Shown here: piece by piece, positions 25,840 through 34,885 of the stretch
Layout of the letters: every line of letters starts with the position of its first letter
Numbering within the stretch: position 1 is the stretch's first letter
Assembly: GCA_002381645.1 (NCBI GenBank)
Contig: DFXE01000002.1
Location: 139,448-203,447, forward strand
Direction of reading: 5' to 3'
DNA length: 64,000 nt
DNA from: Bacteroidales bacterium UBA4116
Lineage (GTDB): Bacteria; Bacteroidota; Bacteroidia; Bacteroidales; Tannerellaceae
Notes under the pieces: generated by a model
Seen by the model: only the letters and a program-made list of their open reading frames with translations
Database searches by the model: none
Told to the model about the DNA's origin: nothing
Position numbers and translations under genes: made by a program

Positions 25840-28257
25840 TTAATGGTTGGTTCCTTCAAACAGGTCGTGTGTCTCTTTTCTCTGTGCGGACCGGGCGTTG
25901 AAATTATTGAACGTATAACTCAAAGTCAGGGTGATCAGCGGGTAACTCGGACGGATCCGGGTGATGGATTGCAGGTCGGCCGTATTGATCTTGCTGACGT
26001 ACCTTGCCGAATTGAAAACATCGCGGAAAGCAAGGGTGGCATTCAGTTTCCGTTTCAGCAACTGCTGCCTTACAGCCATATTGACGTACCAGAAAGCATC
26101 TGTACGGCCCTGTGTGGTGACAGAAGGGCCTACAAAGTTGCCGTCGAGCTGGATACGGGTATATTTTCCCACATCAAAACCATTGTTTAGCGCTATTTCA
26201 TAATTGGTGCTCGTCTCATCGCTGTTCCCTAATTTGAATTCATTTTCAACCTTATAGTGATACACACTTCCGTTCAGGTTGACATTCCACCAGCGGGTAG
26301 CCTGTACCTGCGCGCTAAGTTCCAGGCCCGTTGAATAATCGTGCCCCACATTGGCCATCGAATCGAGCGTTACCCCGGCTTCATACGGGATACGCAGGCG
26401 TTCGATCTTGTCTTTCCGTTTGCGGTGAAAGAAGGTGGCGGATATGGAATGTATGTCAATATTCTTTTTGTAGTTCACTTCATACGAGTTGATGTATTCC
26501 GGGCGGATATCCGGATTACCTATTTCCGCCGAATAATAATCACGATAGGTTATGTAAGGTTCCATATAGTAAAGCTGCGGGCGGGTGGTACGGCGCGAAT
26601 ACGATGCCATGACCGTATGCCCGTGAGGGAAATTATATCCTACGTGTACCGACGGGAAAAACTCGAAACGGTTCATCACCCTGTTAGCCCATTCTTTGGA
26701 ACTCCGCAACACCCGGTGCGTATGTTCGGCACGGACGCCGGCCTGGAAGTCAAAGTTTTTATAACTATCCGCCAATATGGTGTAAATAGAGTTGATGCCC
26801 CGTTGAAAGTAAAAGGTATTGTATATGTCGTCGCGCCAGTAAAAATTCCTGGTGCCCGGATTCCAGAACTCCATGCTGTAGTCGCCGTCTTCCAGATAGG
26901 AAAAGTATTGGTAACCGGCTTCTATCCTGCCCGTCTCGCGGTAAGGAAACACATAGTCGAGGTTTCCCCTCACGGTCCACCGGTGCTCGTCTTCATACGC
27001 CCGGTGCCCCTGTTGCCGCTGTCCCTGGCGGTCTGTCAGGTCGCTGGAAAAATATTCAAGGGCATCGCCACCGTATTTCAGGTAAAAACTGCCCGAAAGG
27101 TTATGCCCCTTATCATTGAACTTATGGGCAAAGCCTACTGTTCCCTGAAAATAGGTTTCATCTATTTCGTAACGGTCGTGGCTAAGGTAATCGCCTGCTT
27201 CAAACACTTCGCCTTTCGCCGTCCGTTTTTCGGTATAATCCAGGTTCCCGTTGCGGGTGGTTCCCCCGTACCCTCCTTCAATATCCATATTCAGCGTGGT
27301 GTTGGGTAAAGAGTACATCCATCCTGTTTTCAACGAATAATTAAATCCCCGGCTCCGGCGTGGCCCGTCGGAATGCGAAGTGGTTGCCGTATCGGCTACG
27401 ATGGTTGTCTTTTCCTGGTTAAAATCACTTTTCCGCACACGTTCGGTATACGAACCGCCCACGTACCACCGCGAACGGTTATTTTGCTGGGTGAGCAGAA
27501 AATCCATAGCCCGCGAATAAACAGTGCTACCGCTCAGGTTCACCATCCCGCTGAATCCCTGCTGCGATTCTTTCTTGGTAATGATGTTTATTATTCCCAC
27601 ATCGCCGTCGGTATCATGGCGTGCCGAGGGTGTAGTGATTATTTCAATATTATCAATATGTCCGGTCGGTATCTGTTCCAGCGCCTGCGTACCGGAGAAC
27701 ACACTGGGTTTGCCGTCTACATATACCGCGAAACCGCTGCTCCCCCGGAATGTCACATTCCCTTCGGCATCCACGCGGATGGAAGGTGTATTTTCCAGTA
27801 TATCCACCGCCGAACCGCCGCTCGACAAGAGATTACTGGAGGCTTCAATCACTTTTTTATCCAGTTTGTAGATAACCTGCCTTTTCTGTGCCACGACTTC
27901 TACTTCCGCAAGGCCCACTTCAAGCGGTTTCATTTCAATCACACCCAAATCCAATACGGAATCGCCGCCGTTCATCACAATGTCGGATTTGGTATATACA
28001 TCAAAGCCCACCAGTTTGATCAGTAACGTATATTGCCCGCTTTGCACATCCGTTATCACGAAGGTACCGTCGGTTTCCGGCAACGAATGCGCCACCGGAT
28101 TTTCATTCCCCTGCCGGAAAAGAAGGACATCAGCAAAATCTATGGGTTTACGGCTTCCCGCCTCCACCAGTTTCCCTTTTATCCGCGGAACAGGGGCGGC
28201 ATGCACAGAAAAAACAAGACACAATAAGGTCAACACGAGAAAAAAACACTTCTTCAT
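25840..28257 (-). CDS. TonB-dependent receptor, outer-membrane-beta-barrel family
   Basis: Outer membrane active-import receptor of 805 residues when started at ATG 28257, which begins the signal peptide (MKKCFFLVLTLLCLVFSVHA); an ATG four codons upstream is also open. In order: a carboxypeptidase-regulatory-like beta-sandwich (about 25-110, IKGKLVEAGSRKPIDFADVLL), a plug domain (about 120-220, VDILENTPSIRVDAEGNVTFRGSSG), and a C-terminal barrel of the OMP_b-brl_3 type. It has no SusD partner, which separates it from glycan SusC proteins. Relatives are often linked to peptides, metals or efflux; the ligand is unknown. It stands alone. Confidence 0.88.
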   Translation of the reverse strand: MKKCFFLVLTLLCLVFSVHAAPVPRIKGKLVEAGSRKPIDFADVLLFRQGNENPVAHSLPETDGTFVITDVQSGQYTLLIKLVGFDVYTKSDIVMNGGDSVLDLGVIEMKPLEVGLAEVEVVAQKRQVIYKLDKKVIEASSNLLSSGGSAVDILENTPSIRVDAEGNVTFRGSSGFAVYVDGKPSVFSGTQALEQIPTGHIDNIEIITTPSARHDTDGDVGIINIITKKESQQGFSGMVNLSGSTVYSRAMDFLLTQQNNRSRWYVGGSYTERVRKSDFNQEKTTIVADTATTSHSDGPRRSRGFNYSLKTGWMYSLPNTTLNMDIEGGYGGTTRNGNLDYTEKRTAKGEVFEAGDYLSHDRYEIDETYFQGTVGFAHKFNDKGHNLSGSFYLKYGGDALEYFSSDLTDRQGQRQQGHRAYEDEHRWTVRGNLDYVFPYRETGRIEAGYQYFSYLEDGDYSMEFWNPGTRNFYWRDDIYNTFYFQRGINSIYTILADSYKNFDFQAGVRAEHTHRVLRSSKEWANRVMNRFEFFPSVHVGYNFPHGHTVMASYSRRTTRPQLYYMEPYITYRDYYSAEIGNPDIRPEYINSYEVNYKKNIDIHSISATFFHRKRKDKIERLRIPYEAGVTLDSMANVGHDYSTGLELSAQVQATRWWNVNLNGSVYHYKVENEFKLGNSDETSTNYEIALNNGFDVGKYTRIQLDGNFVGPSVTTQGRTDAFWYVNMAVRQQLLKRKLNATLAFRDVFNSARYVSKINTADLQSITRIRPSYPLITLTLSYTFNNFNARSAQRKETHDLFEGTNH

Positions 28258-28286
28258 TTTTACATTCATGGATTAGTAAGGACGCA

Positions 28287-28294
28287 CAAAGTTA
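28287..28294 (-). promoter_or_regulatory. Possible -7 element of the TonB receptor gene
   Basis: The minus strand reads TAACTTTG (fits TAnnTTTG) about 30 bases before the start codon. No TTG at the expected distance was found. Confidence 0.35.
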
Positions 28295-28304
28295 AAATTA
28301 TTCA

Positions 28305-28575
28305 AATAAGTATCCGCATAAATAGTTTTAAACATTTGTAAAAAGAAATGAATAGCTTGCTGTACAAACCGTATGATCCGTATTAAGCGGTGGAGGAGCA
28401 AAAGGTGCTATGCATATAGAGGTTATCAAAGCATTGGATTAAAATAATATATCTATTGAATATTACTATAATTTCAATCGACGCCATTATAGGAAATTTA
28501 TATGCTATGAAGTATAAACTTGACGAAATGTCGAAGCTACTTTTTCCGACAAATTCGGATAGAAGTGGTAGTGGT
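28305..28575 (+). pseudogene. Decayed 5' copy of the patatin phospholipase gene
   Basis: 28310-28349 nearly matches 31003-31042, the upstream region of the intact patatin gene (AGTATCCGCATAAATA, then TTTAAACATTTGTAAAAAGA). After a gap corresponding to about 120 bases of leader and signal peptide, 28358-28560 aligns with about 31162-31370, including the oxyanion loop codons for LSGGGAKGA. In this copy the frame is stopped soon after (KALD, stop) and the GTSIG nucleophile region is scrambled. Similarity is lost past about 28575. It is a truncated, non-coding duplicate. Confidence 0.8.
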
Positions 28576-28634
28576 GAAATATTATTTCCTTAAAATCGAA
28601 AGGTTTTAAAACAAAATCATAAAAGGAGTAATAT

Positions 28635-28664
28635 AAAAAGCCTTCCGAATCGGAAGGCTTTTTA
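28635..28664. terminator. Strong bidirectional terminator
   Basis: AAAAAGCCTTCCGA and its complement TCGGAAGGCTTTTT are separated by one base, giving a GC-rich stem with A-tract and T-tract flanks that can act on either strand. It lies 55 bases past the stop of the BspA-like gene. Confidence 0.85.
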
Positions 28665-28718
28665 TATTAAGTATAGATATAACTTATGACTTCATTTTGA
28701 GATAAAATGAACAATTAA

Positions 28719-30563
28719 TCATAAACCAGCAAACGGTGTCCCAGTAAATATATCATTTTTAAATACAGCCTGAGATAAATCTAATTCAGGCTTTACTGCT
28801 AAAGAACTACAATTATAAAACATTTTATCAAATGTAGTTCCGTTAGAAGTACTTAATTGGGGAATACTTATTAATGAAGTGCATTCATAAAACATTTCAG
28901 AAAAAAATGTACCATTAAATGTATCCAACTTAGGTATTGTAATTATTAAACTACACTCTCTAAACATTCCAGAAAATTTTGCACCTTTTGATGTATTCAA
29001 TGATGGTATTGAAGTTATTGCAGTACAACCCGAAAACATTCCATAAAATTCTATACCTTTTGATGTATTCAATGATGGTATTGAAGTTATTGCAGTACAT
29101 CCCGAAAACATTCCAGAAAAAATTGTGCCATTTGATGTATCTAATTTAGGTATTGTAGTTATAGAGGTGCATCCACGAAATATGAGTTGAAAATTAATTC
29201 CTTGAGAGGTATTTAGTGGAGGTATTGATGTTAATAGGGAACAATTGCTAAACATTTCAGAAAAATTAACGCCTTTAGATGTATCAAATTGCGGAATAAC
29301 TGTTAATGATGAACAACCACTAAACATTCCCCAAAAGTTAATCCCTTTTGAAGTATTAAACAATGGAATTGAGGTTAATGAACTGCAACTAGAAAACATT
29401 CGTTTAAAATTAGTCCCTTTCGATGTATCAAATAGTGGAATTGAAGTCAGGCGCCAATTAAGTTCGAACATATGACTAAAATCAACTATATTTGAAGTGT
29501 TAAATTTTGGTACTTTTTTTAGTTCTGTACTTACAACAGCCGAGCTTCCCCACTCATCAATATTGTATAGAGTAAACATCCTATGTGCACTATTTAATTG
29601 TTCTCCATCGCACACATTCGGTAAGTATTTTTGTCTAGAGCCTAATATTGTCATTTTAAGTGCTACCATTCCTGGTTTCCAAATCATTGGAGAATTTTCT
29701 TTTGTAACCCACTCAAAATAACCCGCGTCCACCCATGCCTCCTGAATAGTAGGCAGCGATTCTTTATCTCTGGGATATAACTCTCCTATAAAAACCTTAT
29801 CCGTCTGGGACAATTCAAAATTAGCAAGCAGGTTTGTTGTTTGGGTTCGCGTGTAATACGGCCATGCCATTACCGACAGTTCGTCTACCTCATAGGTCAG
29901 GGTGGGATAAATGGCATTCTCTCCGGTAAGTGGTGTAAATACATACTCCCGAATCTCTTCCCAATTCATATGCATTCCCTCGAACATCGACTCCCAGTAA
30001 CGCTCCAACTGGGTTTCGCTTCTCCAGTAAGACCAGTCCTGATGGCGCTGTTCATATTCCAATCCAAGTATCTGACCGAACACGCGTAATACATCACCCT
30101 TGAACATATCATCGTCCTGATACTGTAATCCCCCGAATACGGCGGTTGGTTCACTCTGGTTACGAACAAACTTGGCATCCGTCCCGGTGTAGGACCAGGT
30201 CAGCCAGTCGTTGCCGTTCCAGTCGAAAGCAATGCGGACATCGGCATTCCGGTCACTTTCTACAAAATGGAATTGAATACCCGCGTAAATTTGCCACTCC
30301 GAAGCAATCGACTTTATCTTGTCTATCATACCTGCGTCAGAAGGCTCGTTGATAAATTTAACGTAAATACCTACTTTCTGATTCCATAGTTTTCCCTCGT
30401 CCGCAACCCCTCTTAATACCGGGGCATCCGGATTTTTAAGCCCATACCATCTCACTTGCTGAGCTTTAGAATTAACTACGTTTTTATTGATGGTATAATC
30501 GTTTTCATTACATCCGGATAGCAGCATTACTATGCATACTAAAAAAAACAACGATTTTTTCAT
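28719..30563 (-). CDS. BspA-like repeat lipoprotein with an inactive metzincin-like domain
   Basis: Surface lipoprotein of 614 residues; lipobox LLSGC (Cys 18). Residues about 55-180 resemble an astacin/metzincin protease domain, but the zinc motif is replaced: R160 V161 F162 G163 Q164 I L G167 L E Y170 E stands where HEFGHxLGLxHE is expected, so all three His ligands and the catalytic Glu are gone. Residues about 351-590 are ten 24-residue DUF285/BspA repeats of pattern IPxLxTSxGxxFxxMFxxCxxLTS, followed by a short tail. BspA-like repeats mediate adhesion in other Bacteroidales. The repeat half is visibly more AT-rich than the N-terminal half. It is flanked by the decayed and the intact patatin genes. 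Confidence 0.85.
   Translation of the reverse strand: MKKSLFFLVCIVMLLSGCNENDYTINKNVVNSKAQQVRWYGLKNPDAPVLRGVADEGKLWNQKVGIYVKFINEPSDAGMIDKIKSIASEWQIYAGIQFHFVESDRNADVRIAFDWNGNDWLTWSYTGTDAKFVRNQSEPTAVFGGLQYQDDDMFKGDVLRVFGQILGLEYEQRHQDWSYWRSETQLERYWESMFEGMHMNWEEIREYVFTPLTGENAIYPTLTYEVDELSVMAWPYYTRTQTTNLLANFELSQTDKVFIGELYPRDKESLPTIQEAWVDAGYFEWVTKENSPMIWKPGMVALKMTILGSRQKYLPNVCDGEQLNSAHRMFTLYNIDEWGSSAVVSTELKKVPKFNTSNIVDFSHMFELNWRLTSIPLFDTSKGTNFKRMFSSCSSLTSIPLFNTSKGINFWGMFSGCSSLTVIPQFDTSKGVNFSEMFSNCSLLTSIPPLNTSQGINFQLIFRGCTSITTIPKLDTSNGTIFSGMFSGCTAITSIPSLNTSKGIEFYGMFSGCTAITSIPSLNTSKGAKFSGMFRECSLIITIPKLDTFNGTFFSEMFYECTSLISIPQLSTSNGTTFDKMFYNCSSLAVKPELDLSQAVFKNDIFTGTPFAGL
28984..29114. repeat. Near-identical 72-bp tandem copies inside the BspA repeats
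   Basis: 28984-29042 and 29056-29114 differ at one base and are offset by exactly 72 bases, one 24-codon repeat unit. The other units of the gene have diverged much further, so this duplication is recent. Confidence 0.85.
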
Positions 30564-31100
30564 AAAATAATGTGTTTAATAAAGTAAATGTGTTCAATTA
30601 ATAAGAAAGAGATAAATACATAAAATGGCAACGGTATATTCCTGAATGATATGCTAATATTCAGTGGTATAAAATTGAAGTTATGTTAGTACAGATCCTT
30701 ATTCGATACAAATATATAAAATAAATAATTCTAAATATTTTTAATAGATTAAACCGCTGTTTTTTGCAGTTAATTTATCTTAAAATCATCTATTTTAGAT
30801 TATAAATAAACTTTCATTTATATCAATCCGGATAATGATCCGGCGTTTCGTTTTTGCTTACACAAGTTTTTTAATCCCTGTTTTTTATGGCGTTTTATCT
30901 TTCATATATTTTGCCGGTTTAACACGTTGCATTCTCTTATGCCCGGCCGAAAGATGAAAATAAGCGGTAGGGAAGGCGCGCAACGTTTGGTTTATTCAAC
31001 CCAGTATCCGCATAAATACTTTTAAACATTTGTAAAAAGAAATTGTTCTGATATAGGTATTTTTAGAAATAACCATTATTTTTGGTAGTCGTAAACAAGT
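30564..31100. other. AT-rich divergent intergenic region
   Basis: 537 bases between the BspA-like gene (minus) and the patatin gene (plus). On the minus strand TATATTTG (30716-30709) is a possible -7 element for the BspA-like gene, but far from its start. On the plus strand TATTTTTG (31077-31084) could serve the patatin gene. 31003-31042 is duplicated at 28310-28349. No ORF or RNA gene was recognised. Confidence 0.5.
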
Positions 31101-31106
31101 ATGCAC

Positions 31107-33422
31107 ATGAAGAAGATTGCCTTTGTTACAATCCTCTTTCTATTACTAATGCAATCCCTTCCTGCACAAAGAGTAGGATTAGTATTAAGCGGTGGAGGAG
31201 CAAAAGGAGCTACGCACATAGGGGTTATCAAAGCATTGGAGGAAAATAATATCCCTATCGATTATATTACCGGAACTTCAATCGGCGCAATTATAGGAAG
31301 TCTGTACGCCATGGGCTATACGCCCGACGAAATGCTGGAACTACTGCTTTCGGACGAATTCGGATACTGGCAGACCGGTACGGTTGAAGACGAATATATC
31401 TATTATTTCAAAAAACCGGCCAACACCCCGGAAATCGCCCATTTCTCCATTACCGTATCCGACTCCATGCAGATAAAAACAAGTTTTCTGCCGAACAGCC
31501 TGATCAACCCTATCCAGATGAACCAGGCGTTCATGGGCCTTTTTGCACAGGCTACGGCAAAGGCGGGTTGGAATTTCGACAACCTGTTCGTCCCGTTCCG
31601 CTGCGTGGGTTCCGACGTTTACAATAAGAAAGCGGTCGTATTCAAGAATGGGGATTTAGGCGACGCGGTACGGGCTTCCATGTCTTTCCCGTTCGTTTTC
31701 AAACCGATATGGAAAGACAGCGTGCCCCTGTTCGACGGGGGTATCTACGATAATTTCCCGGTTACACCGATGAAAGAGGCTTTTAATCCTGACTTTATCT
31801 TTGGTTGCGCCGTTGCCGGAACGAAAAACGAACCTTCGGAGAATATTTACAACCAGCTGGAAACCATGATCATGCAGAAAACGGAATATGATATTCCCGA
31901 AGAGGAAGGCATGATGCTTAAATTCAGCTTCCCGAATGTTTCGTTACTCGATTTCCCAAAGGCTAAAGAACTGATGGATGAGGGTTATAAGCGTACTATG
32001 GAACTGATGGATTCGATTAAATCGCGCGTTCCCCGTGAAGTTACACCGGAAGCGGTAAACGAACGGAGAAGGGTATATAAAGAAAACCTTCCGCCGCTTA
32101 TTTTCCGCAACATCCACGTTACAGGCGTAAACGAATCGCAAAGAACATATATTGAGGCGCAGTTGCACCGCGATATTAACGGCGATTTTACCATGGAAGA
32201 ATTCAGGCGGGCTTATTTCAAAATGCTTACCTATTCGAAAATCAAGGAGATCGTTCCCCATGCTGTGTATAACAGGAAGGATAAAAGGTTCGACTTATAC
32301 CTGGATGTTTCGACCACGGACGAGATTACGATCGCTTTCGGAGGGAATGTTTCGTCGCATCAGGCCAACCAGTTGTACCTTGGTCTGGGATACCAGAATA
32401 TATCTACCTTTGCCACCGACCTGAATGCCGATTTCCAGATGGGAAACTCGTTCGACGGCGTCTTGCTGAACAGCCGCTTCTATCTGCAGACGCGTATTCC
32501 CACCTATATCAATGTACAGGGTGTCTTTTCGAATAAGAAGTATTCGGAGAGCCAGTCGCTCTTTTATGAGGATATCGTACCGTCTATTATCAAACAAAAA
32601 GAATTATATATGAGCCTTAAATTCGGTTTTCCTTTCCTGAATAAGGCAAAAACCGAGATCGGCGTGGCTTACGGCAGGCTGAACGATTATTATTTCCAGA
32701 CCTCCAACATATCGTTTCCCAACGCTTCCTTCGACCGGAGCTGGTACAACATATTCAGCGGGTCGCTCAATATCCAGCGTAATTCATTGGACTTTAAACA
32801 ATATGCCACAAGCGGACGAAGGCAATCGCTGACGGCCATATATGCTTTGGGTACGGAAAATTACAGTCCCGCGCCGGGTTCGTACCAAAAGTCGTTTTCA
32901 GAAGCCAGGCACAGCTGGCTCCAGGTGAAAGCGCATTGGCAGCATTACCATGTCATGAGCAGCAGGTTTAATATGGGATTCCTGGGTGAACTGGTTCTGT
33001 CCAGTAAAAACCTGATGAATAATTATACGGCTACCGTATTACAGGCGCCGGCCTTTACCCCTACTCCGCACAGCGAAATCGTATTTAACGAGGCTTTCCG
33101 GGCCAATCAATATGCCGCCGCCGGAATTTCCCCGGTTTTTAAAATCAGCAGGATCGTTCATTTACGGGCGGATTTATTTGGCTTTGCGCCTTTTAACGAA
33201 ATTAAAAAAGAGAATCCGGCTGATGTAGACAAATATATGGATGTGCCCTATTACGGCAAATTCCTCCGGTCGTTCGAATTCATGGGCGAAGCCGCTTTTG
33301 TGGTACAGTTGCCTTTTGCTTCAATCAGTATCTATGCTAACGGATACAGCTATCCGAGTAAAAATTTCAACTTCGGCCTGAATATCGGATACCTTATATT
33401 TAACCCGAAAATGTTGGATTAA
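31107..33422 (+). CDS. Patatin-like phospholipase fused to an Omp85/BamA-type barrel
   Basis: Secreted outer-membrane protein of 771 residues (start MKKIAFVTIL at 31107; ATG 31101 is also open), class type V-D autotransporter-like. A signal peptide is followed by a patatin domain (about 22-310) with oxyanion loop SGGGAKG, nucleophile elbow GTSIG (Ser 58) and the catalytic Asp in FDGGIYDNFPV, all intact. One POTRA-like domain (about 315-385, IFRNIHVTGVNESQRTYIEAQL) precedes a C-terminal 16-strand-type Bac_surface_Ag barrel ending in an aromatic-rich strand. PlpD-like relatives cleave membrane phospholipids. A damaged second copy of its 5' part lies 2.7 kb upstream. Confidence 0.9.
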   Translation: MKKIAFVTILFLLLMQSLPAQRVGLVLSGGGAKGATHIGVIKALEENNIPIDYITGTSIGAIIGSLYAMGYTPDEMLELLLSDEFGYWQTGTVEDEYIYYFKKPANTPEIAHFSITVSDSMQIKTSFLPNSLINPIQMNQAFMGLFAQATAKAGWNFDNLFVPFRCVGSDVYNKKAVVFKNGDLGDAVRASMSFPFVFKPIWKDSVPLFDGGIYDNFPVTPMKEAFNPDFIFGCAVAGTKNEPSENIYNQLETMIMQKTEYDIPEEEGMMLKFSFPNVSLLDFPKAKELMDEGYKRTMELMDSIKSRVPREVTPEAVNERRRVYKENLPPLIFRNIHVTGVNESQRTYIEAQLHRDINGDFTMEEFRRAYFKMLTYSKIKEIVPHAVYNRKDKRFDLYLDVSTTDEITIAFGGNVSSHQANQLYLGLGYQNISTFATDLNADFQMGNSFDGVLLNSRFYLQTRIPTYINVQGVFSNKKYSESQSLFYEDIVPSIIKQKELYMSLKFGFPFLNKAKTEIGVAYGRLNDYYFQTSNISFPNASFDRSWYNIFSGSLNIQRNSLDFKQYATSGRRQSLTAIYALGTENYSPAPGSYQKSFSEARHSWLQVKAHWQHYHVMSSRFNMGFLGELVLSSKNLMNNYTATVLQAPAFTPTPHSEIVFNEAFRANQYAAAGISPVFKISRIVHLRADLFGFAPFNEIKKENPADVDKYMDVPYYGKFLRSFEFMGEAAFVVQLPFASISIYANGYSYPSKNFNFGLNIGYLIFNPKMLD

Positions 33423-33445
33423 CGACAAAAAAATAAGCTAAACAT

Positions 33446-33475
33446 TTGCAACTTTAAAAGAATGTACTACCTTTG
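33446..33475 (+). promoter_or_regulatory. Promoter of tRNA-Arg
   Basis: TTG at 33446-33448, 19-base spacer, TACCTTTG at 33468-33475; a consensus promoter 21 bases before the tRNA. Confidence 0.75.
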
Positions 33476-33496
33476 CACACGCAATCAGGCAACAAT

Positions 33497-33573
33497 GGCC
33501 GCGTAGCTCAACTGAATAGAGTAGCTGACTACGGATCAGCCGGTTACAGGTTTGAATCCTGTCGCGGTCACCA
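33497..33573 (+). tRNA. tRNA-Arg (anticodon ACG)
   Basis: 77 nt cloverleaf: acceptor GGCCGCG pairs with CGCGGTC, anticodon stem GCTGA/TCAGC with loop CTACGGA (ACG), T-arm ACAGG-TTTGAAT-CCTGT, discriminator A and encoded CCA. The first anticodon A is expected to be edited to inosine to read CGU, CGC and CGA. Confidence 0.95.
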
Positions 33574-33574
33574 C

Positions 33575-33607
33575 CAAAGCGTTAGAAGTACATTCTGACG
33601 CTTTTTT
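33575..33607 (+). terminator. Terminator after tRNA-Arg
   Basis: AAAGCGTTAGAA pairs with TTCTGACGCTTT (one G-T pair), followed by seven T. Confidence 0.8.
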
Positions 33608-33660
33608 TATGAAAAACAGTATGCGGCAAAATTTTATGAAGCCGTAATCGTTTAATAAAT

Positions 33661-34809
33661 ATGTACCCGCAACATAAGAACTTCCATATGAAAGAACAGC
33701 TCCAGAACGTAACCGCCTGGTGTATCTACTTTTTTGTCAATATCGTTTTTTGCGTAAAATACAATCCTTTCCCGTCTGTAAGCCCGTTTTATTTTGTGAT
33801 CGGATATCCCGTAATTGTCTGGAGTATTTATAAACTGTTTAACTACCGGAAGCTTACGTCGAAAACTTATTTTTATATTACTTTATCAGTCGCAATAATT
33901 GCTTTCGCGGCTTTCCTGATGCAGTATATCGACAAATATTCGGTGGATGTGGACCGGTGGTCGGCTTTGTCTTTCTGGAGTGAAAACCTGAAAAACGGAA
34001 AATTCCCCTACGGCACGCCTACGCATATGGGAGGTTATGCGTCTCCTTTCCCGGTATGGCAACTGTTTCATTTCCCTTTTTACCTGTTGGGCGACACGGG
34101 CTACGGACAATTGTTCTGTCTGGCTGTCTTCTTCATTTTCCTCTATTGTAACCGGGAAAAGATCCATGCGGGTTCATTCCTGCTGCTGCTGGCGCTTTCT
34201 CCGGGGTTCTGGTGGGAAATGTCGGTAAGGAGCGATTTGCTGTGCAATATGCTGTTGGTTTATATTTTCCTGTCGTCTATGTTTTATTATAAAGGATATT
34301 GGGACAGGCACATATATTTGTCGGCATTTATCGTCGGCCTTTTTCTTTGCACCAAGCTACTCGTTACCATTCCGTTATTTATTTGCTTCTTTCCGAAATT
34401 CCTTACGCTTGAAAACAGGCGCAAAGTATTGTTCGCACTATGCGTTGCGGCAGGGCTGATCCTGCCGTTTATACCTTTCTTAACCGGGGAAAACAGCCTG
34501 TTGAACCATCCCGAGTATAACCCTATGCTCCAGCAAACCCGCCAGGGAAGTATATGGATCGTATTCATAGGATTTGTATTGATTTTAATCGCTTCGCTGA
34601 AAAGCAAAGTGATGCGGGATTATTTTTTCACATCGGGGTTGTTCCTCTTTTTACTGATACTGACGGTAGGTGTTCGTATTATGCTTGCACATGATCTTCA
34701 TTATGTGTTTTTCGGTGATGAGTTCGATGTCTCTTATTTCAATGTATCTATACCCTTCTGCTTGTTTTGCCTGAACGAAATCCGGACGGATACGTCCCGG
34801 TTAAGGTAA
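33661..34809 (+). CDS. Polytopic membrane protein, possibly GT-C fold
   Basis: Integral inner membrane protein of 382 residues with about ten hydrophobic helices. The first large loop holds DKYSVDVDRWSALSFW with neighbouring acidic residues, a position where GT-C (polyprenyl-phosphate sugar) transferases carry their catalytic Asp. The helix pattern, with aromatic-rich loops such as FPYGTPTHMGGYASPFPVWQ, also fits that fold, so a lipid-linked mannosyl- or glycosyltransferase is a fair guess but not certain. It sits between tRNA-Arg and the ThiC-like gene, apparently as its own unit. ATG 33688 is an alternative start. Confidence 0.6.
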   Translation: MYPQHKNFHMKEQLQNVTAWCIYFFVNIVFCVKYNPFPSVSPFYFVIGYPVIVWSIYKLFNYRKLTSKTYFYITLSVAIIAFAAFLMQYIDKYSVDVDRWSALSFWSENLKNGKFPYGTPTHMGGYASPFPVWQLFHFPFYLLGDTGYGQLFCLAVFFIFLYCNREKIHAGSFLLLLALSPGFWWEMSVRSDLLCNMLLVYIFLSSMFYYKGYWDRHIYLSAFIVGLFLCTKLLVTIPLFICFFPKFLTLENRRKVLFALCVAAGLILPFIPFLTGENSLLNHPEYNPMLQQTRQGSIWIVFIGFVLILIASLKSKVMRDYFFTSGLFLFLLILTVGVRIMLAHDLHYVFFGDEFDVSYFNVSIPFCLFCLNEIRTDTSRLR

Positions 34810-34838
34810 ATCCTAATCTTAAAATTAACACAAAAACG

Positions 34839-34869
34839 TTGAAATGATTTTTTATCTTTTTTACCTTTG
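34839..34869 (+). promoter_or_regulatory. Promoter of the thiC-like gene
   Basis: TTG (34839-34841), a 20-base spacer and TACCTTTG (34862-34869) match the Bacteroidota consensus. The start codon is only 17 bases past the -7 element, so the leader is too short for a TPP riboswitch, which commonly controls thiC. Confidence 0.8.
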
Positions 34870-34885
34870 CCCCAAATAACACATT

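Noticed and set aside
28719..29513. CRISPR-like regular repeat array
   Set aside because: The 72-base periodicity is in frame and codes for the 24-residue BspA repeats; there are no unique spacers.
34810..34885. Possible TPP riboswitch before the thiC-like gene
   Set aside because: The -7 element ends 16 bases before the start codon, leaving no space for a riboswitch, and no CUGAGA thi-box sequence is present.
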